Below are positions 7,953 through 15,453 of a stretch of DNA of 64,000 bases, piece by piece. The DNA comes from Paenibacillus sp. J31TS4 (GTDB lineage Bacteria > Bacillota > Bacilli > Paenibacillales > NBRC-103111), in contig NZ_BOSI01000001.1 of assembly GCF_018403265.1 (NCBI RefSeq), positions 1,550,001-1,614,000 on the forward strand, in the 5' to 3' direction. The notes beneath the pieces were generated by a model. That model was given only the letters and a program-made list of their open reading frames with translations, did not search any database and had not been told where the DNA came from. Numbering within the stretch: position 1 is the stretch's first letter; each line of letters begins with the position of its first letter. The translations under genes were made by a program, and so were the position numbers.

Positions 7953-8399
7953 ATGGTGAAAAACCGCTCTGTACCGACCGATTGCGTTCTTCCGCACGTC
8001 TATTATAATAACATGCCCGATGCGCTTATTTGGTTGAACAAGGTGCTTGGTTTCGTGGAGCACTACCGCATCGAGCTCCCGGACGGACAGCTCCATGGTG
8101 TCATGATGCACCATGGCGATGCCTGGATCATGCTCAAACAGTCGGGCCGAACGCTGACGAGTCCAGCCAAGCTCGGCGTGTCCACGCTATCGCTTATGGT
8201 GTTCGTCGAAGATGTCGATGACCATTATCGCCGCGCGAAATCTTCGGGTGCTCAAATCGTGGAAGAGCTTTTTGACACGGAATACGGAGAACGCCAATAT
8301 GCTGTGCTAGATCTAGAAGGTCATTTATGGGAGTTCTCGCAACACATTCGAGATGTTACTCCCGAAAGTTTTGGAGCGAAGTTTGCTGATAAAGGATAA
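7953..8399 (+). CDS. VOC superfamily (glyoxalase/bleomycin-resistance-like) protein
   Basis: 148 residues with two beta-alpha-beta-beta-beta modules. The first runs from VLPHVYYNNMPDALIWLNKVLGF to HHGDAWIML. The second starts at LSLMVFVEDVDDHYRRAKSSG and ends LDLEGHLWEFSQH, with the Glu metal ligand in LWEF. Such proteins are metal enzymes or drug-binding proteins in the cytosol. The start is fixed by AGGAGG 7 nt upstream. The fold assignment is firm, the substrate unknown. Bases 7811-7952 before it show no feature I recognise. Confidence 0.87.
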   Translation: MVKNRSVPTDCVLPHVYYNNMPDALIWLNKVLGFVEHYRIELPDGQLHGVMMHHGDAWIMLKQSGRTLTSPAKLGVSTLSLMVFVEDVDDHYRRAKSSGAQIVEELFDTEYGERQYAVLDLEGHLWEFSQHIRDVTPESFGAKFADKG

Positions 8400-8427
8400 G
8401 ACTACTATAACTTAAAACAGAGATGAC

Positions 8428-8474
8428 GCGGCTGCCGGTGTGGGGATCGGCAGCCGTGTTGTGCTAACGGGCAG
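8428..8474. repeat. Dispersed intergenic repeat, copy B (hairpin + CTAACGGGCAG)
   Basis: GGCTGCCGG, a short loop and ATCGGCAGCC, then TGTTGTGCTAACGGGCAG. The hairpin and tail match copy A at 7217-7263 in order and orientation. It follows the VOC gene stop and abuts a truncated coding fragment. Confidence 0.6.
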
Positions 8475-8581
8475 TTCAGTTCCAATCGAAAGCGGACTTG
8501 CTGCCGTATGCCGGCAAGCCTGTTTCGCTCTTCCAATTCGGAGCGTTTGATGATAAGGGGGAGGTTATTTGCATCCAATAA
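8471..8581 (+). pseudogene. Possible 3' gene fragment, truncated at repeat copy B
   Basis: From 8471 one frame reads a protein-like stretch including LLPYAGKPVSLFQFGAFD and ends with TAA at 8579-8581. There is no start codon, because the frame begins at the end of repeat copy B. I do not recognise the family. Its last bases contain the ribosome-binding site of the next gene. It could be chance. Confidence 0.3.
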
Positions 8582-8994
8582 CGGTGATTGAGATTACAAT
8601 GTCGGGTGTGTTTGTATGTATCCTTTTTCTAATCGGGTTATTTCTGCCCAATAAAATTAGGAAGTTGGGTTTCATCATCGCAGCTTCCATTTCTTTTATC
8701 CTACTAGTATCTTTCGTTGTTCGTCCCTATTGGGTTGATTATCAAGTATCCAAGAAAATGGAACAGTTGAATCAATATCTTGAGAAAAAGTACCCAAATG
8801 AACAATGGGAAATCACACGACAAATAGGGCGGCAATACAATCCATATCACTTGAATGTCGAGTTTGAAAACGAGAACGGTTGGTTTTACACCTACTCCAT
8901 GGTAGATATAAATACTATTTGTCAAAAAAGCTGGGCACCGCCGGAAGGGAAGTTTCCCGGTGAAGGGAAACACTATGAAGGACATTGTGAATAA
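8569..8994 (+). CDS. Hypothetical membrane protein with two N-terminal helices
   Basis: 141 residues starting at TTG (8569), with AAGGGGGAGG just upstream. Two transmembrane helices (about 9-27 and 34-52) are followed by a polar extracytoplasmic or cytoplasmic domain with YLEKKYPNEQWEITRQ and a Trp/Tyr-rich end. The EKKYP region resembles DUF3139-type Bacillus proteins, but I cannot name the family. It is more AT-rich than the housekeeping genes. It stands alone, followed by a GNAT remnant. Confidence 0.7.
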   Translation: MHPITVIEITMSGVFVCILFLIGLFLPNKIRKLGFIIAASISFILLVSFVVRPYWVDYQVSKKMEQLNQYLEKKYPNEQWEITRQIGRQYNPYHLNVEFENENGWFYTYSMVDINTICQKSWAPPEGKFPGEGKHYEGHCE

Positions 8995-9026
8995 CCCGGC
9001 GTTCGTGCTAATGAGGGGAGAACGAA

Positions 9027-9311
9027 ATGATTAAAGAATTGATGCATGAGAATGAATGGCTTGATGCATTTCCATTAATGAATGAATTACGCACTAATCT
9101 AAACCAAAGTACATATCTTGATTTGCTTCGGAGCATGAGTGAAGAAGGGTATGGTGAAAAACTACTGGCACATATCCATCAGTACGCGAAGTTAAATGGT
9201 TGCGGAACTGTGGCATTAGAATCTGGATTATCACGTGTTGATGCACATAAGTTTTATGAAACGAAGATGGGCTACGGAAAACTTGGTTATTCGTTCAGTA
9301 AAGTTCTCTAA
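9027..9311 (+). pseudogene. GNAT acetyltransferase with in-frame internal deletion
   Basis: 94 residues against about 140 for the family. The N-terminus (AFPLMNELRTNLNQ) and C-terminus (VDAHKFYETKMGYGKLGYSF, the GNAT motif B region) are typical of a common Firmicute GNAT. SEEGY runs straight into GEKLLAHIHQYAK, so roughly 45 residues with the central strands and most of the acetyl-CoA-binding motif A are absent. The frame is intact and the start has AGGGGAG upstream, but catalysis is unlikely. The deletion probably arose by recombination at short GGGTATGG-type repeats. Confidence 0.7.
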
Positions 9312-9429
9312 CCGTACCTTACCGGTTCATGCTGTCCGTTCAGGACAGCAATTGAAAAGAAACATGATGGCTATCCTTATGTTAGAATTATTTAAAAATT
9401 GCGAATTCCGCAAGAAGGAGGAACCTATC

Positions 9430-10347
9430 ATGAAGTCTCTTCGCCGCCCCATCACCCCGCACCTGTGGTTCGATAAGGAGGCAAAAGAAGCCGCCGATTT
9501 TTATTGTTCCGTATTCCCGGATTCCAAAATGACGAGCACGACCGTCTTGAAGAATACGCCCTCGGGCGATTGCGACCTCGTCTCGTTTACCATCTGCGGA
9601 CATCCGTTTATGGCTATTTCTGCAGGACCGCATTTTCAGTTAAATCCTTCCATCTCGTTTTTTGTACATTTCGATCCGTCCCGGGAACCCGATGCAAGAG
9701 AAAAACTAGACGAGGTGTGGAACAAATTGTCGATAGGCGGCACCGCGCTTATGCCGCTTGGCAAGTACCCGTTCAGCGAATGGTATGGCTGGATCCTGGA
9801 TAAGTACGGGGTCACTTGGCAGCTCATGCTGACGAATCCGGAAGGAGAGCCGCGGCCCACAATTGTTCCGTCCTTGTTGTTCGTGGGCAGTAACTATGGC
9901 AAGGCGGAAGAGGCGCGTGAGTTCTATCTGTCGATCTTCCGAAATGCCAAACCGGGCGCACTCCAGCGGTTTGGCCCTGGCCAAGAGCCGAACAAAGAGG
10001 GGACAGTGATGTTCACCGACTTCATGCTGGAGAACACCTGGTTTGCGGCGATGGACAGCGCGCTGGAGCATCGGTTTAACTTCAACGAGGCGATCTCTCT
10101 GATCGTCAACTGCGAGACGCAGGAGGAAATTGACTACTACTGGGACAAACTCTCCGCCGTACCCGAGGCCGAGCAGTGTGGCTGGCTCAAAGACCAATAC
10201 GGCCTTTCTTGGCAGATCTACCCCGTATCGCTTGAAGAGATGATAGCCAAGGGCACGACGGAGCAACGCGATCGCGTCACGAAGGCGTTCTTGAAGATGA
10301 AAAAGTTTAACCTTGCAGAATTGCAATCAGCCTTTCAAGGTCAGTAA
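9430..10347 (+). CDS. PhnB-like VOC protein, two tandem domains
   Basis: 305 residues with two PhnB/3-demethylubiquinone-type VOC modules. The first (about 5-140) starts ITPHLWFDKEAKEAADFYCSVFP and ends YGVTWQLML. The second (about 150-300) starts VPSLLFVGSNYGKAEEAREFYLSIF and ends YGLSWQIYPV. Proteins of this group are widespread and uncharacterised; no methyltransferase motif is present. AAGGAGG lies 9 nt before ATG 9430, while the frame stays open upstream without a ribosome-binding site. It is GC-richer than the genes to its left. Confidence 0.87.
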   Translation: MKSLRRPITPHLWFDKEAKEAADFYCSVFPDSKMTSTTVLKNTPSGDCDLVSFTICGHPFMAISAGPHFQLNPSISFFVHFDPSREPDAREKLDEVWNKLSIGGTALMPLGKYPFSEWYGWILDKYGVTWQLMLTNPEGEPRPTIVPSLLFVGSNYGKAEEAREFYLSIFRNAKPGALQRFGPGQEPNKEGTVMFTDFMLENTWFAAMDSALEHRFNFNEAISLIVNCETQEEIDYYWDKLSAVPEAEQCGWLKDQYGLSWQIYPVSLEEMIAKGTTEQRDRVTKAFLKMKKFNLAELQSAFQGQ

Positions 10348-10357
10348 CAAATGAGGG

Positions 10358-10738
10358 CTAATTGACGCGATGAACCATTTCGTATTTATTTCCGCAAGGA
10401 TCTTCAAAATAGACGGCGTAATAGGTCGGGCTAATCGGGAATAGCCGGGGGCCGCTGTTTACATCGCCCCCGTATTCTTTTACCAGCTTAGCAACACGAT
10501 CTACTTCCGATCGATCATTCGCCCAGAACCCGATTACATTCTCATTTGGTTTATGGCCGGCATCCTCCGTGATAGCGAAATAGGGGACGCTTGGAAGTTC
10601 CCCTTCAGCGGCAAACACCTTCCAGTTCGCGCTGTGAAAGGTCTGTGTAAATCCCAATTCAGGCAGAAGCTTTTCATAAAAAGGCAGAGCGGCTCCCAAA
10701 TGGTTTACCCGAAGATCGATATGGCTGAACTTATTCAT
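10358..10738 (-). CDS. VOC family protein (glyoxalase-like)
   Basis: 126 residues, a single VOC unit pair. It starts FSHIDLRVNHLGAALPFYEKLL with a His metal-ligand position, and ends YAVYFEDPCGNKYEMVH, where the final Glu is the usual metal ligand. AAGGGGGAG precedes the ATG. It lies 16 nt downstream of an SRPBCC gene on the same strand, so the two may share a transcript and TetR control. The reaction is unknown; such proteins handle small electrophiles or antibiotics. Confidence 0.87.
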   Translation of the reverse strand: MNKFSHIDLRVNHLGAALPFYEKLLPELGFTQTFHSANWKVFAAEGELPSVPYFAITEDAGHKPNENVIGFWANDRSEVDRVAKLVKEYGGDVNSGPRLFPISPTYYAVYFEDPCGNKYEMVHRVN

Positions 10739-10754
10739 TCAGTAGTTCTCCCCC

Positions 10755-11192
10755 TTAAAAGGATTCCTGACTTGTCTTTTCCTTTATGGCAGCGAGCGCT
10801 TCTTCCCAATACATCTTCATTTGTTCCCGTATCCCCGGATGTTCCAGATTCTCTTGATGAAAGCTGATCGTTGTTCTGTCGGGCTTATCGGAGATCAGCC
10901 GGATTTGCAGCGTGGATGGTTTGCTCCATCCTGTCTTTTCCCACTTCAGGCGAAGCTGTTTCATCGGTTTGACCACCCTGAATTGTACCGAAATTCCCTC
11001 ATCGGATTGGAAGGCCTCTCCCTCCTGCAAGGCACGGAAGGAAACCGTCCCAAGCCATAATTTCATCCCTTCCGAGGAGGTAAGGAATGCCCATGCTTGC
11101 TCCGGCGAAATCGGCAGCGTCCTCCGAACCCCGATTTGGAAGCCAGCAGACGCGGTTTGCCCTACCATTCTGATTGTTTCGGATTTTTTCAT
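10755..11192 (-). CDS. SRPBCC/AHSA1-type START-fold protein
   Basis: 145 residues with the AHSA1 pattern: RTLPISPEQAWAFLTSSEG, then a W-L-G motif, a FRVVKPMKQLRLKWEK strand pair and a C-terminal helix YWEEALAAIKE. Such proteins bind hydrophobic ligands in a deep cavity. The start at 11192 was chosen because GGAGAGG lies just upstream; the frame is open further. A TetR-type operator (11211-11232) sits directly before it and recurs before the adjacent TetR gene, so it is probably repressed by that regulator. Confidence 0.83.
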   Translation of the reverse strand: MKKSETIRMVGQTASAGFQIGVRRTLPISPEQAWAFLTSSEGMKLWLGTVSFRALQEGEAFQSDEGISVQFRVVKPMKQLRLKWEKTGWSKPSTLQIRLISDKPDRTTISFHQENLEHPGIREQMKMYWEEALAAIKEKTSQESF

Positions 11193-11210
11193 CCTGACAC
11201 CTCTCCCAGT

Positions 11211-11232
11211 AAGTTTGTTAGCACTAACTAAC
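11211..11232. promoter_or_regulatory. TetR operator before SRPBCC gene
   Basis: AAGTTTGTTAG followed by CACTAACTAAC, an imperfect dyad (GTTAG-CA-CTAAC). The same AAGTTTGTTAG...ACTAAC arrangement occurs before the TetR gene at 11863-11884. Confidence 0.65.
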
Positions 11233-11248
11233 TCATTGAGCAAAAAAA

Positions 11249-11830
11249 TTATGGGGTCAAAGCTCTAACAAATAGCTCGATACTTGAATTCATAAACTGC
11301 GGTAGCGTCACTTTCGTCATCGGCTTGCCGAATAGCTGCGACAGGAAAGCTCCGTAATTCATCCACATGAACGTGATCGCCTGGGTTTCCGCATCCGTAA
11401 CGATCATTTTGTTCTTCCTCTGCATCTCATGAAAATAATCCGTTAACAACTCCAGCAATTTACGCGGATGCCTCTCCGCCTTCTCACGGATGCCAGATAG
11501 TTCGTTGTCCCCTAAGACGATAAGAAACAATTTACGGTTTCGCAGCATGACTTCATGGTACATTTGGCAAATGGCAAGCAAGTCCGCTTGCAAATCCCAC
11601 TGGATCTTCTCTTTAAAAAGCGCTTCCATCTCAATCGAGTAATGATAGTGATCCACTGCTTGTTCAAGCAAGTTTTGCTTGCTTCCGAAATTGCGGAACA
11701 AGGTCATCTCACTGAATCCGGCAGCAGCTGCGATTTCTTTCGTCGATACACCTTTGTATCCTTTTTCAGCCATCAAATCGATGGCCGCCAGCATCAATTT
11801 CCTTTTCGTGTCCATGGTCGTCGTGTTCAC
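11249..11830 (-). CDS. TetR/AcrR family repressor
   Basis: 193 residues. The N-terminal helix-turn-helix reads LMAEKGYKGVSTKEIAAAAG then EMTLFRNFGSKQNL, followed by a diverse ligand-binding helical domain. The GTG at 11830 is used, with AGGAAGG 10 nt upstream; an ATG five codons in is an alternative. It lies immediately upstream of the SRPBCC and VOC genes on the same strand, and matching dyads precede both it and the SRPBCC gene. It probably represses itself and this small detoxification-like unit; the inducer is unknown. Confidence 0.9.
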   Translation of the reverse strand: MNTTTMDTKRKLMLAAIDLMAEKGYKGVSTKEIAAAAGFSEMTLFRNFGSKQNLLEQAVDHYHYSIEMEALFKEKIQWDLQADLLAICQMYHEVMLRNRKLFLIVLGDNELSGIREKAERHPRKLLELLTDYFHEMQRKNKMIVTDAETQAITFMWMNYGAFLSQLFGKPMTKVTLPQFMNSSIELFVRALTP

Positions 11831-11862
11831 CGAATCTGTACCTTCCTCTGCTTGATTTGCGG

Positions 11863-11884
11863 AAGTTTGTTAGTGCTCACTAAC
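11863..11884. promoter_or_regulatory. TetR operator before tetR-like gene
   Basis: AAGTTT followed by GTTAGTGCTCACTAAC (11869-11884), a 7+7 inverted repeat around a 2-nt centre. It is 33 bp upstream of the GTG start. It matches 11211-11232. Confidence 0.7.
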
Positions 11885-12265
11885 ATTTGACTCCATACTA
11901 AAGCTAATCATCACGAAAGTCAATCTATTCTGCTTTGTCTCCACAGAACGATTCCATTCGATCGAAGCGAGATGCATCATTTGACAACACAATCCTTCTT
12001 CCACATGCTCAAACCGGACCTTCTCCAGAAACGGATTCGATTTCTTTTTTTTCGTTTGTTCTAGAAACCGCCTAAACCACTCTTCTGTCAAAAAATCGGG
12101 CTGCCGGATCATAATCGTATACTTCAAGTTGGTCTTATCCGAAGCCGGCTTGGTCCGGTCCACCAAGTCTAGTTTAACCGCTAGCCTATGACAACAGTAT
12201 GCACGGTCAAGGTATTTATACTTGGTGAAGCCATGTTCCTTTGCGGGATGGCATCTTCTATCCAA
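11870..12265 (-). pseudogene. Remnant of a GyrI-like small-molecule-binding protein
   Basis: The central part of this frame (SDKTNLKYTIMIRQPDFLTEEW, then VRFEHVEEGLCCQMMHLAS) closely resembles the C-terminal half of GyrI-like domain proteins, which run about 200 residues. The N-terminal half is replaced by unrelated sequence, and after MMHLAS the expected YDDEPA segment is lost, as in a frame change. No good ribosome-binding site is visible. It ends inside the TetR operator. It is probably a decayed gene rather than a working 131-residue protein. Confidence 0.55.
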
Positions 12266-12272
12266 TGCTTCT

Positions 12273-13526
12273 TTACCACAGATACCGATCCAAGAACGAA
12301 TTGCGGAACTTCCCCTGCGGATCGCAGCTAGCTGCGAGGCTTAGGAAGTCACTGTGCTTCTCATAAAGCGACTTCAATCGTTCAGGCGCCATTGTGAACA
12401 GCTTACCCCAGTGCGGGCGTGCCTCATAGGGATCGAGTGCTGCTTCGATCAGCGGCAACACACGCTCAACCGCCTCACTGTGCGGCTTCCATGTAAAATG
12501 AATTCCGATGGAATCACGTCGATAGTTTGGGCTCATCCATAGCTGATCGGCGGCAATTGTACGCACTTCCGAGATATATAGGTGCGGAGCGATACGATCC
12601 CGCAGCTTGAATATCGCCTCTAACGCAGCATAGGCATGGCTTCGCGGCACTAGGTACTCGCTTTGCAGCTCCTCTCCCGCACTAGGAGTAAACGCCATCC
12701 GGAAATGCGGCAGCCTCTCGTGCCAAGGGCCTCTTTTTCCTAGCTGCTCACTGCATGGCTCCGCAGAAATGTCCGGTACGGGATGCAGCGGTACCGTGGC
12801 CCTCGTCGCCCCGTAGAAATCATCCTCGACGAACGTATCATCCACGCTGGCGAGTCGTTTCAACCACACCTGATTGAAGCGATCGCTGCTCCAATCGGTA
12901 AATAGGCTGACGCTGTACGCACTCGAGAAAACATCGTCGAATTGGCTTTCCAGCCTTGATAGGGCCAGATTCTCAAACAACAGCTGGCTGATAGCGAAGC
13001 TCGGCACGATGTCGAGTGTCAGCTTTGTCACGACGCCTAGTGCTCCGAGACTGACGATGGCTCCGTCTGCTTCCGGCTGTTCACCGCGTGTAAAAATGAT
13101 AGCATCCCCGGTTGAAGCAACAATCTCAACGGAGCGTACGGAGGTAGCGAGATTGCCGTTCCGGTCCCCCGAACCATGTGTACCCGTTGCACAAGCGCCA
13201 GCAATCGTAATGTGCGGAAGAGAAGCCAAATTATGCAGTGCATAATTGTTTGCGTGCAAATAACTAGCCAACTCTCCATACCGGATGCCGCCTTCCACTG
13301 TGACGGTTCCGCTAGAACGGTCAAGCTCTAATACTTGATTCATCTTCTTCAGTGAAACCAGACTGCCGGACGTATCGGCAATTCCGTTGAATGAGTGACG
13401 CGAACCAAGCGGTCTAATTTTATGGCGTTTCGCCACCCATTCCTGGAGCTGCTCCATCCGCTCAGGCTCGAACAGCTCCGCAGCACTGTATTGGTAATTC
13501 CCCGCCCAATTGCGCATCTCTTGCAT
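12273..13526 (-). CDS. FAD-dependent alditol oxidase (AldO/xylitol oxidase family)
   Basis: 417 residues, full length. The N-terminal FAD_binding_4 domain has LGSRHSFNGIADT (about 41-53), whose His is the covalent flavin attachment site in AldO. It also has ITIAGACATGTHGSGDRNG (about 105-125), the pyrophosphate-binding loop. The C-terminal ALO-type domain carries HWGKLFTM and a final CDPQGKFRNSFLDRYLW block typical of the family. It oxidises polyol C1 hydroxyls (xylitol, sorbitol) with O2, giving aldose and H2O2, in the cytosol. It appears monocistronic; the GyrI-like remnant follows 7 nt after its stop. Confidence 0.9.
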   Translation of the reverse strand: MQEMRNWAGNYQYSAAELFEPERMEQLQEWVAKRHKIRPLGSRHSFNGIADTSGSLVSLKKMNQVLELDRSSGTVTVEGGIRYGELASYLHANNYALHNLASLPHITIAGACATGTHGSGDRNGNLATSVRSVEIVASTGDAIIFTRGEQPEADGAIVSLGALGVVTKLTLDIVPSFAISQLLFENLALSRLESQFDDVFSSAYSVSLFTDWSSDRFNQVWLKRLASVDDTFVEDDFYGATRATVPLHPVPDISAEPCSEQLGKRGPWHERLPHFRMAFTPSAGEELQSEYLVPRSHAYAALEAIFKLRDRIAPHLYISEVRTIAADQLWMSPNYRRDSIGIHFTWKPHSEAVERVLPLIEAALDPYEARPHWGKLFTMAPERLKSLYEKHSDFLSLAASCDPQGKFRNSFLDRYLW

Positions 13527-13573
13527 CGTAGTCTTCCCTCCATTCTACGCTGTGCTTTGCTGAACGTTATCCG

Positions 13574-13708
13574 TTACTTACTTATGATAGAATTCAGCTT
13601 AACGGAGCAAACCAGCATAGATCGTTTCATGCCCAGAATCCCCCAAACCTCGCCAATCATCGAGGTACATTCCACATAAATTTCTTCCTGCTTCGGAAAA
13701 TGATCCAT
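13574..13708 (-). CDS. Small ORF of unknown function (44 residues)
   Basis: An ATG at 13708 preceded by AAGGGGGGGTG opens a 44-codon frame (MDHFPKQEEIYVECTSMIGE...) ending in TAA at 13574. It matches no family I know. Upstream at about 13727-13746 lies a GTAAGTAAG-type direct repeat resembling a repressor site. The strong ribosome-binding site is the main support. It may be a truncated regulator or a chance frame. The rest of 13709-13847 shows no other feature. Confidence 0.3.
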   Translation of the reverse strand: MDHFPKQEEIYVECTSMIGEVWGILGMKRSMLVCSVKLNSIISK

Positions 13709-13847
13709 ATTTTCACCCCCCCTTACCAACAAACAGTAAGTAAGTTTGACTTTCTGGATAATATCAATAAAAATTGCCTAATTTCGGAATGGATCTAGAT
13801 AAATATTAATTTACCCATCGCCGTTGAGCAACCAACTAGTTCGGGTA

Positions 13848-14522
13848 TCAAGCTAATGACCGGTCTTTAACCAAATTTCTATATTGAAGCGAAGCTTCTT
13901 TCACGACTCCGCAATGGGAGCAGGCAGTTAACTCCGGCTGCAATCTCTCGACAATCGCTCCACTTTGGAGGGATTCCTCCATGTTTGCCGTGAACTTATG
14001 AATCGGTTTACGAAGCTTACCAAAAAAAGCGGTAAATAAATCGCCGGCAAGCAAGATACGATCCTCAGGATGATAATAGGCAACATGGCCTAAGCTATGT
14101 CCAGGTGTAGGGTAAGGGATCAATCCGCCGTAGTCTCCTTTCAAGTTTAGAGGTTCCAGCTTATTCTTAGCAAACGGCGGGATGTCTTTATTCTTGCTTC
14201 CTTCTCTCAGCGTGGTATAGGACCTTTCCCCGGTGAGAAATGGAAGTTCGATCTCGTGTGCCGTAATAGGGACGGCGATTTCTTCAGTCAGCTCGTAAAG
14301 CATTCCGACATGGTCGGTATGCCCATGAGTCAGCAAAATGCGAGTAAGGGGATGCCCCCGGAATGTGGTGCGCAGCTCTTCACGCAGCGAACCCCACATG
14401 GAAGGAACTCCCCCATCCACCAAGGTTAATCCATCGCGATCTTTGACTATCCAAACCATCACGGGCAGCGGCCAATAGATGGATCCCGCCCAAACATGAC
14501 GAGTCAATTGCTTCCACTTCAT
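13848..14522 (-). CDS. MBL-fold metallo-hydrolase
   Basis: 224 residues with the metallo-beta-lactamase signature THGHTDHVG near residue 65. The later ligands are in PTPGHSLGHVAYY (His) and LLAGDLFTAF (Asp), with CSHCGVV near the C-terminus as the last His region. It is a di-metal hydrolase of the general lactonase/thioesterase-like branch; the substrate is unknown. ATG 14522 was chosen because GAAAGGTG lies 9 nt upstream. A TetR operator at 14541-14562 lies 18 nt before the start, and the adjacent TetR gene carries the same site, so induction by its ligand is likely. Confidence 0.87.
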   Translation of the reverse strand: MKWKQLTRHVWAGSIYWPLPVMVWIVKDRDGLTLVDGGVPSMWGSLREELRTTFRGHPLTRILLTHGHTDHVGMLYELTEEIAVPITAHEIELPFLTGERSYTTLREGSKNKDIPPFAKNKLEPLNLKGDYGGLIPYPTPGHSLGHVAYYHPEDRILLAGDLFTAFFGKLRKPIHKFTANMEESLQSGAIVERLQPELTACSHCGVVKEASLQYRNLVKDRSLA

Positions 14523-14540
14523 ACGTCTCAACACCTTTCA

Positions 14541-14562
14541 TTTTGTACATATCGGTACATAA
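14541..14562. promoter_or_regulatory. TetR operator before MBL gene
   Basis: TTTTGTACA-N4-GGTACATAA; the core dyad is TGTAC...GTACA. It is identical in both arms to the site at 15168-15189. Confidence 0.75.
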
Positions 14563-14573
14563 TGAGAAAAAAA

Positions 14574-15155
14574 TTATTGGATTGTACTTAAAAGGACACG
14601 CACGCTATTTCGCACAAAGGCTTCATCGGGTGCAGTTTTGATCACCACATTTAATCCAACTAACGCCATCGTTAAAAAATGCGAAAGGGACGAGACGTCA
14701 TCATGCATCGGAATTTCACCAGTCTTCCTTCCATTCCTTAAGGCATCTTCAAATACGCCGGAGACCTTTTCTTGAAATACGCGTCCTCTAGTCGCCATAT
14801 ATTCATCATGTGCCGCCAATTCCGTTATGGAATTGATAAAAAAGCACCCGCGTTTAGCCGTCGGATTCTTCGATGCTTCCACAAAATGGGCGAAAACGGC
14901 TTCGATCCCTCGAAAACCCGATCCGTTTTTTTCCAACAACTTTTGCAAGTTGTTTAAAAAATTCTGTTGATACAGGTTGAGGGCCAACTCAAACAGCCCA
15001 CGCTTATCTCCAAATGCCGCATACAGACTCGGCCGGTTTATTCCCATCCTTTTCGCTAAATCCGCTACGGTCGTTGCCTCGTATCCGTTCTCCCAAAACA
15101 AGTCCAAAGCATCGTTTAATGCTTTCCTTTCATCAAACTCTCGCGGACGTGCCAT
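14574..15155 (-). CDS. TetR/AcrR family repressor
   Basis: 193 residues. The N-terminal domain reads ARPREFDERKALNDALDLFW, with the recognition region MGINRPSLYAAFGDKRGLFE. The C-terminal TetR_C-type domain includes AKRGCFFINSITELA, typical of the YcdC/NemR-like group, where a Cys may sense electrophiles. It precedes the MBL hydrolase on the same strand, with a 51-nt gap containing its operator. A second identical operator is 13 bp before its own start, implying autoregulation. Confidence 0.9.
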   Translation of the reverse strand: MARPREFDERKALNDALDLFWENGYEATTVADLAKRMGINRPSLYAAFGDKRGLFELALNLYQQNFLNNLQKLLEKNGSGFRGIEAVFAHFVEASKNPTAKRGCFFINSITELAAHDEYMATRGRVFQEKVSGVFEDALRNGRKTGEIPMHDDVSSLSHFLTMALVGLNVVIKTAPDEAFVRNSVRVLLSTIQ

Positions 15156-15167
15156 CTCTTCACCTCA

Positions 15168-15189
15168 TTTTGTACAGTTGGGTACATAA
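15168..15189. promoter_or_regulatory. TetR operator before its own gene
   Basis: TTTTGTACA-N4-GGTACATAA, same arms and spacing as 14541-14562; a further GGTACA follows at 15194. Confidence 0.75.
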
Positions 15190-15246
15190 CGAAGGTACAA
15201 CATTTCTATTCCCTTGTCAATAACTGGAAGTTATTTACTCCCCACA

Positions 15247-15400
15247 AAGTGAGGCCTATCCTTGGAGGCTTATTCCGAGGCCTTTGCAGGGCCCCCCCGG
15301 TTCCCTCCCCTCCACTGGTCGTGCGGACGAACCCCGGGGTTCGAAGCTTCCCCTATCTCCACATAACAAAAAACGTGACCTCATGCGGTCACGTTCTTGT
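15247..15400. repeat. Degenerate copy of tRNA-associated repeat (R1)
   Basis: It follows the order of the tandem units at 21.5-22.9 kb: CACAAAGTGA..., a GC-rich centre, CGTGCGGACGAACC, CGGGGTTCGAAGC, then the ACGTGACC/GGTCACGT hairpin. The leading part is diverged and the tRNA end is absent after the hairpin. It covers most of the 15190-15453 gap. Confidence 0.75.
15368..15396 (-). terminator. Terminator hairpin ACGTGACC/GGTCACGT
   Basis: An 8-bp stem with a 6-nt loop, followed on the minus strand by six T. It is part of the repeat and lies downstream of the membrane-protein gene ending at 15454. Confidence 0.75.
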
Positions 15401-15453
15401 TGGCATTTGCCGCCGCGTTTGCCAAGTGATTGGTTAATGATTAGTGATCCTTG

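Noticed and set aside
13574-13708. The 44-codon ORF as a truncated TetR/HxlR regulator
   Set aside because: No helix-turn-helix pattern can be seen; kept only as an unknown small ORF.
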